Below are positions 10,188 through 20,397 of a stretch of DNA of 64,000 bases, in pieces. Under the pieces are notes generated by a model. The model was not told the origin of the DNA. It saw only the letters and a list, made by a program, of their open reading frames with translations, and did not search any database. Position numbers and translations under genes: made by a program. This stretch comes from Grifola frondosa (Eukaryota; Basidiomycota; Agaricomycetes; Polyporales; Grifolaceae): positions 930,001 through 994,000 of the forward strand of contig LUGG01000015.1 in assembly GCA_001683735.1 (NCBI GenBank), read 5' to 3'. Position 1 is the stretch's first letter. Each line of letters starts with the position of its first letter.

Positions 10188-10907
10188 CTAACAGATTCTC
10201 TGCAGCATTTGAATTGCTTCTGGCTCAAATGGTTGTGACATATCATGAAGTGGTTCTGTCAAAAGAATCCTAGCCTCCAGCTGCTTGCGGAACGGGGTGT
10301 AAATTCCAGTCCACAGGTAGTAGGCATAGTCGAAATCACTGATTTTCCTTTGCCCTTTCAACCATCCAGCAATGCGGATAAACTTCCTTAAGTATCTCCG
10401 CCAATCCTTCAGATCGTATATCTTTTCTCGCCTAAATTGGGCAACAAAGGCCTGAAGATCCTTCAAGCGGAACCTCTTTGACTCGAGGTCAGCATTGAAG
10501 TATATCTCGATATTCGCCTTTAATTGATCCCAATTTCCATTCCTGAAACTGGAGAAACCCTCAATAGTTTCTCGTACCGTACGAGAACAGTAATCTGTGA
10601 CTGTTTCGCATTTCTCCTCTGCCGTAAGCCTGTGTAGCGTGGCCAACTTCTCAAAGTGGCGAAGGAAGGGCCTGACTTCTGCAGAATCTCCCTTAAAACG
10701 CTTAGGTGCAGTCTTGGTGCCTTCGACTGGCATGTCCATGACTGACCTGGTGTTTGAAACTGATGTGAACTGGCTATCCATCATAGGACTGCCTATATTC
10801 GAATTCTGGGTTCCGGTATACATGACTCCTGAACACGTATAACCGTGGGTGTGATCACAGAGATATACCACTCGTGTGATGACGTATGCTTGACAACTTT
10901 TCTTCAA
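10188..10907 (-). CDS. Gag-like capsid protein of retroelement
   Basis: A 239-codon frame. The central part (about residues 60-230, from KTAPKRFKGDSAEVRPFLRH onward) has the helical, Trp/Tyr-rich pattern of Gypsy-type retrotransposon Gag: a KRF(K)G opening, a repeated FLRHFEKL-type helix, CETVTDYCS and a WRRYLRKFIRIAGWL helix. Gag assembles the virus-like particle that packages element RNA. The upstream methionine at 10907 opens an extra stretch of about 40 residues that may be leader; the more likely start is the methionine of MDSQFTSVSNT or nearby. The frame stops at TAG 10188, but the acidic Gag tail continues in another frame (10187-9880), so the natural protein was probably longer. Confidence 0.6.
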   Translation of the reverse strand: MKKSCQAYVITRVVYLCDHTHGYTCSGVMYTGTQNSNIGSPMMDSQFTSVSNTRSVMDMPVEGTKTAPKRFKGDSAEVRPFLRHFEKLATLHRLTAEEKCETVTDYCSRTVRETIEGFSSFRNGNWDQLKANIEIYFNADLESKRFRLKDLQAFVAQFRREKIYDLKDWRRYLRKFIRIAGWLKGQRKISDFDYAYYLWTGIYTPFRKQLEARILLTEPLHDMSQPFEPEAIQMLQRIC

Positions 10908-11460
10908 TAACTATCTTTCCTCCCCTCGCGGTGGGCTCCAACTCTTCTTGTCGTATTCTTCCGGCGATCGGTATGAAACAACACACTTTTCACCAAACAA
11001 CCAAAAGGCTATCTGACTAGAGTAATATTTGTTTTATAGTCGAGGGGTTATTTCCCGGATAGGACGGGTGCACCGAGCGTAACGGGGTTTCCTACTTTTC
11101 CGGATAGAGGCTCAGTCGAGTCCGGTTGTGCGAAGATACGCTATATCACAGGAGACTCTGAAGATGCTCTGTGAAGTATCCTACGGTACTTGGTTACTCG
11201 CAGTATACCTGTGGGGAACAAGAAAAAGACTAGGCTAGACTCAAATAGTCTGCCTCGTTAGTATGCTTCTAACTTCTTTTCAAAGTTACTGCCTTCTTGC
11301 AGTACTTTGACTTCAATACTGATTCCGCTTGCTGATTAGGAATGCTCCTGGACTTCTTTCCAGAGACTTATACTCCGTAATCACTTACAAGACGGACTTC
11401 CCAAACCCAATACAAACAACCAATTTCTCAAACTGACGGTGCGTACCTGATGTCCTTTAT
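10908..11460. other. Upstream region of retroelement, no gene
   Basis: No coding potential is visible. The sequence is probably the leader or LTR-adjacent region of the minus-strand retroelement. It contains CCCTCGCGGTGGGCTCCAAC near 10923 and a mixed-composition stretch. I saw no convincing primer binding site. Confidence 0.4.
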
Positions 11461-11690
11461 GACAGGATTGCCTCCACTGTCCTAACAAAAGTCTACCAAT
11501 CTTCCTACTAACCTTGTGCTTCCAGAATCTCTTGCCTGGACAGTTGACAATTTAGGGAAGTGATATGCCCCTTTTGTGACAGGATTACTTCACTGTCCTA
11601 ATAAAGGTCCAATATTTCCTGCCTGAACTTGTGCTTCCAGAATCTCTTGCCTGGACAGTTGACAATTCAGGGAATACTTTACAAACAGGT
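11461..11690 (+). repeat. Tandem duplication, period about 117 bp
   Basis: GACAGGATT at 11461 recurs at 11578. The segment ending CTTGCCTGGACAGTTGACAA is repeated near 11531-11550 and 11646-11665, with several mismatches between the copies. It lies upstream of the retroelement ORFs, where LTR or enhancer repeats are common. Confidence 0.75.
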
Positions 11691-11792
11691 AAGCCTAGAC
11701 CACACACTCAAGTGGGCCTCAAAGTTAGAGAAAGAAATTCTGATTCAAAGCTAAGGTTGGCTGAGGAACGAGAGCTTTGGGGGGGGATCCAA

Positions 11793-11845
11793 GAGATGGA
11801 TGATCAAAAGATGGATGATCAAAAGATGGATGATGGATGGATGGG
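11793..11845 (+). repeat. Short tandem repeat GATGGATGATCAAAA
   Basis: Three successive copies of a 15-bp unit (GATGGATGATCAAAA, the last degraded to GATGGATGGATGG) follow a G-run at 11780-11786. No gene is associated. Confidence 0.7.
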
Positions 11846-11869
11846 CCCCTCGTTCGCTCCAGCTTATAT

Positions 11870-12265
11870 ACTCTACAGAATGTTTCTGGAAAGTTCTATT
11901 CTATGGCTGACTAATGCTCCTTCTGCTTACCAATCCACTCCAAATGCTTACCAATCCACTAAGTTTTCTGCTGACGAATTGCATTTGGAAGTTGCTGGAA
12001 GCTTCCTTGACCTGCTAGCACATTCTACACAGGTCTCTCTCCTTCTGGAGAATTCTCCCAGGTTCATGAGTTCCTAGGGTGTTCTTCATGATTCTATGAT
12101 ACTCTGGAGTCTACTGAAATATTCTAGCAGATTCTCCAGGTTTCTGTATTCTTCCAGGACAATCTGGAAGGGGAATTTTCGATTAAAGTCTTCTTTTAAG
12201 ACTATAATCTTCTGGGAAATTCCAGGACCTTCTGTCCTTCCAGGATATTCCAGGATATTCATCAG
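11870..12265. promoter_or_regulatory. Cluster of inverted TTC/GAA units resembling heat-shock elements
   Basis: Many alternating TTCnnGAA-type units occur, for example AGAATGTTTCTGGAAAGTTC near 11878, GGAAGCTTCC near 11998 and GGAGAATTCTCC near 12045, with several TTCCAGGA repeats near 12130-12260. Heat-shock elements are arrays of inverted nGAAn units bound by HSF. The cluster sits upstream of the retroelement ORFs and could be its promoter. The region is A/T- and TTC-rich, so part of this may be compositional. Confidence 0.35.
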
Positions 12266-12651
12266 CAAGGGGCCACAAGTCTGCTCAACTAAGCAGAAAT
12301 GACCACAGTACTTTGCTGACACAATTCTGATTACAAGAGGTGAACTGAGGAGTGCATATGTGATGGGAGATGAAATGTGACGGATAAGGAAAGGGAAGAA
12401 AGGGGATAAGCCATGATGTATTATGACCTTGACCTTCTTGACTGTCCCTAGACTCCCTGAACTGCTGCTGCCACAATCGAATGTCTCCTGGGAAAATGAC
12501 CGTGTTTGATCGGAATGCGACATAGTCATTATCCAGCTTCAATGCTCCTGTCATCCAGCGCGCTGTCTGGGCTGCCCAATTCCATGCTATCATTCCATTC
12601 CCTGCATGCTTTCATGTGTGTGGGTAGTGCAGACACTGGTCAATGAAATTG

Positions 12652-12700
12652 CCATGTCCGAGTACCAATCCAGATTGGTGCACGACAACGTGCCGGGAGG
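12652..12700 (+). repeat. Hairpin-containing dispersed motif, copy 2
   Basis: Same orientation and order of blocks as the copy near 343: CCATGTCC, GTACCAATC, short loop, GATTGGTGCACGACAACGT. The stem here is ACCAATC/GATTGGT against ACCAAA/TTTGGT in copy 1, so the stem is kept while its sequence differs. It marks the right flank of the Gag-protease retroelement and may be an LTR edge. Confidence 0.5.
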
Positions 12701-13044
12701 TGTCGGGCAATGCGGACCAGCAGGAAAATCGGTCATTCCAAGGGTGGTCCCGCCGAAGGCGGGCCGCGAAAGCTGTCGGGGAAGTCCGAGCGGCCATTCC
12801 GGCAGCCACCCAGGGATTTCCGGTGTGTCTCCGGCCAGCGTTTCCAGTGACCACCGACACTACTACATTATCTTTAAGCGATATCTCAGTGCACATCTTA
12901 CGCAGCGCTTCACAGCCGATTTACGATTTACCGCTATTACGGATCCCAACCAAAGATTCTGGGTCGATGCGAGTGAGATGGTGAGATCGTCCATCCACGA
13001 CCTTCCGTGTTTAGCAGCCCATCATTATTTAGAAGTAAGAACTC

Positions 13045-13779
13045 ATGCGCTTCCTTAGTGATTATGTGCCCGTCATCCAATTCACCGAGTATGATGAGGA
13101 TTTTTTCCTCAATTTTCCAGCATGTCGTAGCGACACCAAACTACCCGACTCATCATTTATTCACACCTCACCGGAAAGGCTGCTTTTTTCTCAACACTTT
13201 CCGACCCTGACCCATACAATTCTTGGGACCCAATCATATTCGGTATAGTCAGGCAGATCTCTATGCAAGAGTGCTATTTGACGACTGAAGGTGATGCTAC
13301 TCTCCTCAAGGATGATCCCGATGCTCATCAAAAGCTGGTGGCATCGTGCTGGCTGCAGGCTCCAGACGGGGATGATGAAGATGTTGAAGAATGGCAGTGC
13401 ATGATCACACGCCTCCTAGAGATCATGGGGACAGTTGCCGATGGTGTTGTAATGTCACAATTCATTTCTAGGTGGAAGAAGCGATGGACCGACCTCCGCC
13501 TTCAGGTAATGTGGAATTTATATCATTATGACGAGGTGCGTATATGTGTCTGATATTTTTAGTTCAAGGACACTAACAGCTGAATACATCTCTCTACAGA
13601 GTTCATGCGTGGACAAGCTTCCAGTTTTTATGGCAGACGGTACACACATGCCGCCTTCTACTCTTGCAGACGTACCATTCGGACATCGTGTGCGAGTGCA
13701 TTTTACTGTCGAAATCAGTATGTCTGATCTCGAACGAAGACTTGCACATGCAAGATTGGTATCCATGCAGGTATTATAA
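13045..13779 (+). pseudogene. Hypothetical protein, frame-broken, three exons
   Basis: Frames on the plus strand read as one protein: FLSDYVPVIQFTEYDEDFF and on to SPERLLF, then (after a one-base loss at the T6 run near 13182) STLSDPDPYNSWDPIIFGIV running into MQECYLTTEGDATLLKDD and ISRWKKRWTDLRLQ. An intron of about 93 bp ends at TCTCTACAG near 13600. The last exon reads SSCVDKLPVFMADGTHMPPS through DLERRLAHARLVSMQVL before TAA. I do not recognise a family. It lies directly 5' of the DUF6729/DDE gene in the same direction and may be an accessory ORF of that element or an unrelated decayed gene. Confidence 0.4.
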
Positions 13780-14019
13780 AAGTTTGTTTGTTTTCATAAA
13801 CTGTACTGGTACATTTTTAATATTGTAAATACATCAATGGAAACGGCAAAGAATAATATGAAATTTCTTAATTGTGAAGAGTGAAGGCAAATTGTGTCAG
13901 TAACGAGTGAGCCGGGTTGTTTCATGTCATACTCGTAATCGCCAATTTGCTTCCGCAAGCATTATAAGCATGCAATCAGTCAAACGTAGCTGGGTACACA
14001 CCCGTTTGCCTCCTCTCCT

Positions 14020-17000
14020 ATGTCCTCGTTTGAGCCTAAAGTAGTTCGCACTATTATTAAAAAAACCTTGCCGGAGAAGGAACAAAGAAATTTTGAGAAC
14101 AAATGGATCACAGAAGTACGTGCTCACCTCATTCTGATAAGAAAGTCATTGACTGTGGGAGCCAGGTTAAGAAACGGACAGAGACATGGCTACGAAATCG
14201 ATCTACGCAGTCGCGAGTCTTTGAACAGCTGGAATGGGAGGCCAACGTTGTCCAGTATGTCGACTACGTGTTCAACGAAACAAAAGTACACGGCAATGCA
14301 AAGAGGAGAACTGAACCTCTCACCTTGAAGAAAGAAGTTCCATTCTTTGGTCCACAATTCCTGCCGCCATTGTACCTGCACTGTCGCAAACGAGACTCAG
14401 TGCCTATTATCGAGCCGACAACAGCTTACCTGAAGCCTCTGAATGTGATCCATCCATTCTACTATGACAACCTCAAGCACTGTCCTCAATGTAGCTCCGA
14501 AGAAGTCTCGTGGGATAGCTGGACAACTACGGGACACCGAGAGTTGCACGGGGTTCGATTGGAGGAGTGCGTGCTCAGATACCAACTTCGATGCAAGGTA
14601 TGCGAGCGTCGTTTGAAAGAGGGCACTGTCAATGTTCAGTATTGCTTTGCAACGACAACACCAGCGTTCTGGAAAAACCGGAGGTTTTGGGCAATACCTC
14701 GTATGTTTTCAAATTGTGTGGACACCCAGAAGTTTCTCAGGTACTTTCTCAGGTGGCGTCCCCGTGTTCTTCCAGCGTTGTGGGGTCACGCGCAATTTGT
14801 TTGATCTGATTATTGAGTTTCGTCCTTCAACTACGTCTGGCAGTCTCGCAGAAAACATAAAACATGAGATTGCTATCTAGTAATGTTGCAGAGATTGATC
14901 TACACTTACATTTATCACAGAGCTGCACTTGCTTGAATACCAGCAAAGGCAACTGGAATTTTTGCAGGCCTTTAATGATCGCGCTACAAGTCCATACAAG
15001 GTGGTGTCGCTCAAACCGTTCTCAGCGCCACGCGATGAAGGCTACTATGACCGGCCAATCACAAATGATCTGATAACAGACATCTATTTAGAATTCTCGA
15101 AGCAAACAAGACAGCAAGAGTCAGCGGAATACTCACGGTCCTTGACAGGTAATGTGCCAGCACTCATGCAGTGACATGGGCGAACCTTCTCAACATTTAC
15201 CCACCTCGAATGTCTTCACAGGTGTCTCGGTATCTCTCGACAACACGTTCAAGTCTGGAGGAAAAGCGGTTATCGTCAAGAAGAATAAGGACGCACAAAA
15301 CCTATGAAAGGGGAATACTGAGCTTGCTCAACAAGAAGAACAAGATTTTAGGATGGGTATGTTGGTGTTCAATTTCGACCACAGTTTGGATGAACATTAA
15401 TTTAACAGAGGCTCTGTCAAACAAATGCAAATGCCGAAATTGAAGAGATGCTGGAGGGCTTGAAACGGCACTGCGTCGAACTTACGGCCACCCTACCTGA
15501 GATGATCATCACAGACAACTGCTGCCATGTCCGTGGCGCTGTCGCGAAGGTCTTCCCGGATGCAAGTGTGGTGCTGGATGTTTATCATCTACTTGCACGG
15601 TGAGTACATGGGAGATTGCGAAAGAAATAGAGCACTAACGCCGGCCATAGCTACCTTGCTACGATCATCAATGGATCAAAAAATCTGCTCCGAGGCGCTG
15701 TGGCCAAAGACGTCATTGACGCCATTCTCAAAACTCGAGCGAGCGGTGATCAGCATGCAGAATACTGGGACAAGCAAGAACAAGAGGAGCGGCTGCAAGC
15801 TATGTTTGAGAAGTGGACAGTGAAGGAAAGTGTATGGACAGCTGCCGCATCAAAGGTACGTCAGTTGACACTGGTCTAGCAGCAGATAGCGGGCACTCAC
15901 TGATAATACTCAAAGGTGCATGCCGATCAGCTGAACCACATGAAGAAGGGCTGTCTCGCGCGTCCTCGACAGGATATTGCAGCTGACGGGAGCCGTATCG
16001 AAGGATCACACAAGGGATGGAATTCCATTATGTGATCATTTGCAAGCAGGCTGGAGGTTTTCACTGCTTTAGGTCACGATTTTGTCCTGCGTCAAAACAT
16101 CCATGTTGCCATCTCAAGTGTACCACCATCTGGTCTCTTCATCACTTCTACTCATGGTTCGCATCATATTCATCTCACCAATCGCATCAACGAGCTGTGG
16201 AACACGCTTATTGATCTTGAAAAACGACCTTCATCAGCAAAACTCGAACTTTCCTTTATTGTACTTTTAGTTACTTTTTGCTATTTAAAATACTTATTAA
16301 GAAGAAAAAGCAAAAAAAGGAGGGCTCGCTCCTTTTTTTACTTTTAAAATGCCCAAAAAAGGCAATTTTTTCACGTTGATAAGAAGAAAAAGAACCGATA
16401 AGAGCCCAAAGAGTGGCAAGGAAAATTTGACTTTTGCTGATGTTCGGGCATTCGGCAGCGACCTCTTTTACGCAGCGCGTCGAGTTCTGAAATATTTGGA
16501 CTTGTTCCCTCTAACTTCAGCGCAACATTTGGCGGCCTATTGCAGATCAAGGATGAAGCAGACAACAGCATTAACAATGACTTACTCAAGCTGGACTTGC
16601 TCTCAGACAATGACCTCGAGCCGGAGGCGCTTATGCGACATCTCGATATCAACCCTCTTCTTCTTCACCAGCCATTGCAGCCTCATTCCCATCCTGTCAA
16701 CCTTCCGGGCAATGCAGACTTGGACATCAATACTACTCAGCAAGTATCTCGATCATCATCTTGTCTACCTTCCATGGCGCAACCCATCCTCCCTCCTTTG
16801 CCTTCTGTCTGAGCTGCACCATCTACTCTAGATCCGTCTCACCTATCACTCTCGAACGCAGTTCCCACAGTCCCATCGTCAAACCTCTCGTCTTCAAGAG
16901 TAGAAGCTATTCCAAGCTGCAAGTTTCTGTCGAGCACAGGTGAGGAGAGCGAAGATGTAGCAGTAGCACTGGGAACGGCATGGGCAGGACACACATCTGT

Positions 17001-18441
17001 GAGTTGTACACTGTATTATAGATGAGTCAAGCTGACAGATATGCAGAATCTTACTCTTGATTTGACGCCTTCCAACTCATCAATGTTTATCGCCATGTCT
17101 ACAACTGGCGGCTTCAGCGTCGACAGCACATGTATCAATGCGACGTCGAAGCACAAATCCGGAGTGCTTAACAGTGGGATCAGTACAGACCAGCTCTCAA
17201 GAAGGCTTGTAACACATCTCAGGTGCGTATGGATTATATGATATCTGCAAATGTGCACTCATGGCTTGATATAGTCAATAGGCCAGTCTGAGCGGCCGCT
17301 CGACACGTTCTTCGGCCTCTATAGATGCCCTTCTATCGAATCATTGGCCTCCTGCTCAAGGTCGGCAGCTTCAGGTAATCCTCCCGCTCCATCGGTAAAC
17401 GAGCGTATCGACACACTCGCTGCTCTGCTTCCGGTACCTCCACCTGTCGACGAGCTGAAAGGCCTCACGCGTTCAGAGCGCTTGTTCTGCGTTTGCACCG
17501 GGATCGATGTTCGTGCGCTGCAAATCGAAACCGATATTGAATATTACCTTTTCATGGACATGCGATACGACGGACAATGGGCCTCCTTTTCGATGACCTC
17601 GCGCAAGTGGGTTACCGTGACAGCGGAATACAATGCCAAGCTCGCCGAAAAGCTTAGCGGGACTGAGGTCAAGGTAATCCTGAAGAATTCACGTGCACTT
17701 GTCGACAAGCTCGGCGAAGTTGAGGGCTTGATCATAGACAAGATTAGTCGCAATGACTACACTTGTGAGTACCGTCATCTTACCTTTTGATATTCAATTT
17801 TTACATGTGTTCAGCGTCGACCAGAAGCGAGACGTTTTGGCGCAAACACTGTGCCATCGTATCCCTCAGCAAAACCGAGGCAGAGCCATCGAATCCGGGA
17901 GAGAAAAAGGTGAGTTCTCGAATATTCCACTAGTATTCATACTACCCTATTGCTCATATATTCGACCAGTGCAAAGTACAGACGTGCGGATGCTGTCACC
18001 AGGTCAAATATCCTGGCGGCATCGGCTCCAAGGGCAACCACAAGAAGCAGTACTGCTCCGACGGCGTCAAGCCAAAGGATAGTACGGACATTTCGCCGGA
18101 CTGGCCTCAGCCATCTGGTATCTTCACCGGCGGCTCCCATTTTCATCCCATTGTATTCCTCACCACCCTCTGCGAGATGTACGAGAAGACTGTCATGAAC
18201 CAAGGCCGCGACGTCGTCATCGACATGGAGTATTTGGCATTCGCGGACCTTCTTGCGAGGCAGACAGTTCGGGCACCCGATGGCAGTTTCTCTTTCGATT
18301 GTTTGATTCTCTCACTCTCAGCCCATCACTCCCGGAGCTCATCGTCATTCATGACAGGAAGAAGCATCTCCGCATTGACTGTCTCGCCGAGTCTGCTCCG
18401 CCGCAAAACAGCCTGACCGAAGCTGGAGGTTCTGGCTCATA
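14020..18441 (+). pseudogene. DUF6729 / DDE transposase-like protein, frameshifted
   Basis: A multi-exon plus-strand gene. The N-terminal zinc-binding region (HCPQCSSEEVSWDSW, then YQLRCKVCERRL) and VPVFFQRCGVTRNLFDLIIE match the DUF6729 pattern as I know it. A DDE-like core follows: GVSVSLDNTFKSGGKAVIV (first Asp), EMIITDNCCHVRGAV (second Asp), and DGSRIEGSHKGWN (candidate Glu). The C-terminus carries TCGCCHQVKYPGG and HKKQYCSDG, a Cys-rich finger, then DWPQPSGIF. Introns are visible, for example GTATGTTTTC..TTTCTCAG at 14701-14740. The frame breaks near 15305 and 15320 (CTATGAAAGG, TACTGAGC) and near 18300, each repaired by a -1 shift; the last exon then ends SLPELIVIHDRKKHLRID to TAG 18441. 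Likely an inactive transposon gene; assembly error is the alternative. Confidence 0.65.
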
Positions 18442-18659
18442 GGCTGGGAGAGATGTCGAACCTTGCGCTTTTCTCACTCTTTTCTCACTCGCACATCTTA
18501 TTTGTTTTTGCTTACCATATCTACACCGCGCTCTCAGCGCTCTCAATGAAAAATCGCGTCCGTCACCAATGCGCTTGACATGTTTTCTTGAATTCGAACT
18601 TGCCCGTGCAACTCGAAACCCAAACGTAGGGTTACGACTTTGCGGCTTGGGGTCGCGCA

Positions 18660-18740
18660 GCAAAAAGGGTCATGTGACCGAACCAAATGGTCGAAACGGT
18701 CGGTCGAAATGGTCTGTTTGGTCGACCACCCCTAATCCAG
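18660..18740 (+). other. hAT-like terminal sequence
   Basis: Repeated GGTCGAAA/GGTCGGTC units end in TTGGTCGACCACCCCTAATC. Read on the minus strand this starts TTAGGGGTGGTCGACC, the style of hAT termini (YAGGGGTG). It lies about 300 bp after the end of the DUF6729/DDE gene and could be its right end. A weak partner, AAGGGTGGTC, lies near 12738. No target-site duplication was confirmed. Confidence 0.35.
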
Positions 18741-18821
18741 AAATCCCTTGGAATGGCGGGGTTGCCGACCAGCAATGGGCGTTGATCACATGTGCGGGAA
18801 CATGCCGGGCATGGCCGAGAT

Positions 18822-19856
18822 CTGGAGCTTTCTAGGCTCGTTCCCAGCCGTTCTGGCGATTAGAGATTCAAACTCCGTCATGGCACTCCTGCTGTTCGCC
18901 AGAACGGCTGGGCAAACTCGTCGCCCTTTTGCGAGGTGGAGCGTGGGAGAATTGACTTGTGAAATCTGTTCTCACTCTGTGTACTTGTTCAAATATACCT
19001 GTTCAAAGCTCATCATATACATCTATTTCTAATGGGACATCCTCATTACCATCATCAAACCAGAATCTGAAGTCAGCATCATGATGGGCCTCCGAATCTG
19101 AGCCCTGCTCGGAATCTGCATCCCCCCCTGCTATATCCACCATGCACTCATGCACGCCGACACCATCGGATGTCACAGGGGCTGTAGCACCTCGTCATTT
19201 TGCGGCGGTGAGTTGGTTAGTCGGTACCGGTGCCCCGACAATGGGCTGAACTCGACAGCGTGCTTGGAGGTCTGCGAAACACTTGTTAAACTCGACAAGT
19301 GGGGTGGCTAGCTGCTTCAACCTGATATTGACAGCCTTCGGAACCACGGGTTTCTCGTCGTTGATTATATGTCCCACTGTTGACTCAACTCATCATGTGC
19401 TTGTGTCATTGACGCACCCGAGTGTGGAATCCCTGCGGGCTGTACCCTCACCTTCGCAGATGTCTTTACATATAAATTCCCATCCCACTGTCTTCGAGTT
19501 TCTTCATTATCAGCCTCCACCGCCACCCCCCAATCATTAGTTTAGGGTTCTTCTATGTATTTAAGATTGTATTAGACAGATAATGTACATTAAATGAAAT
19601 CTATTCGAGCAAGAGGATGATTGCGAGCATAATACTCGAGCACAAAGCGCAAGATTTCACTAAGTCAGTTCTCCCACGCTCCACCTGGCAAAAGGGCGAC
19701 GAGTTTGCCCAGTCGTTATAGCGCGTCTTCTCCTTTCGCACTCCGCCCCTTCTATATTCGGTAGTACTTCCTAAAACAGAACATCTATAATTGCCTAATC
19801 TAGAATGGAGAACGACGCGCTGTAACGACTGGCTTGTGAGTCTAGGAGCTTTCCAG
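18822..19856. mobile_element. 1-kb foldback/TIR element with nested palindromes
   Basis: Inverted repeats of about 55 bp lie at about 18899-18956 and 19663-19725, sharing CTGGGCAAACTCGTCGCCCT and (G)GTGGAGCGTGGGAGAA, with about four mismatches. Each end is itself a hairpin: left arms 18843-18859 and 18896-18912 (CCCAGCCGTTCTGGCGA and its inverse), right arms near 19710-19725 and 19815-19832. Outer CTGGAGCTTTCTAGG (18822) pairs with the inverse of CTAGGAGCTTTCCAG (19842-19856). The inside contains only fragments of a minus-strand ORF, so the element looks non-autonomous. Confidence 0.7.
19060..19377 (-). pseudogene. ORF fragment inside foldback element
   Basis: A 60-codon frame (19377-19195) begins MGHIINDEKPVVPKAVNIRL. 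Downstream on the same strand an acidic frame reads DADSEQGSDSEAHHDADF and FRFWFDDGNEDVPLEID. Together they resemble the internal and acidic C-terminal part of a transposon-encoded protein, joined by an intron or a lost base. No catalytic motif is seen and I do not recognise the family. Confidence 0.35.
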
Positions 19857-20397
19857 CTATTTCTCCACGGGCGAGGAATTTGGCTGGGAGCGACACTAAG
19901 GAGACGGATGACATAATATTAATTGATCCCACTAATTAGTGGGATAGTGTGGGACGATTAGGTGTATCGCATACGATAACGAACGAGTTCTACAACTACT
20001 TACAACTGCATAAGCCCTTTCATTGTGTTTGCTACAACCATGCTGGATTTCACCATGAACTGCCGCGACTCCTTGGTCACTTCTGCGGATGCCTGCACCT
20101 CGCTCAGTTTATTAGCGTGCTCGCCTACATCAGGAAAATGTCTCAGTCAGATTGTTGGGACTAGAGACTATTGAGTACTGATAGGATCAATAGGAACACA
20201 CCATAGCTTCATTGTAATAAATAGTTTCAATAGTAATACATTGTAGCCTCGTTGGAATAGGTGGCTTCGATAGTATTGGTGCCCCGCAAGATGAACGGCT
20301 GGAGCATCAATTGTACAACACTTCGATTACCTAGTCTATAGATCTGTGGTGATACCTATGTCAGCTGTTCTTGTCTCAATAATGATCAATTGAAGAA
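19857..20397. other. AT-rich spacer with degenerate repeats
   Basis: No gene. A 16-bp palindrome CCCACTAATTAGTGGG lies near 19928. Near 20160-20285 a degenerate repeated phrase (CATAGCTTCATTG, AATAGTTTCAATAG, GTAGCCTCGTTGG, GTGGCTTCGATAG) occurs about every 25-30 bp, just beyond the 3' end of the Plavaka transposase. CACTA-class transposons carry subterminal repeats in this position, so these may belong to that element; I could not find a matching opposite end. Confidence 0.4.

Larger units (their letters stand above)
5484..10907 (-). mobile_element. Gag-protease retroelement lacking visible pol
   Basis: A minus-strand series of ORFs encodes, in order, a Gag-like protein, an acidic linker, a CCHC zinc knuckle with a retropepsin, a second retropepsin, and a C-terminal region with an internally duplicated module. 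Each main ORF is in the -1 frame relative to the one before it, so the set reads as one polyprotein broken by single-base changes. No reverse transcriptase, RNase H or integrase was found on either side. Possible LTR remnants are the hairpin motifs near 343 and 12652. Gag-CCHC-retropepsin order is typical of Ty3/Gypsy elements. Without pol it would be non-autonomous, a 3'-truncated copy, or a relic. Confidence 0.7.
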
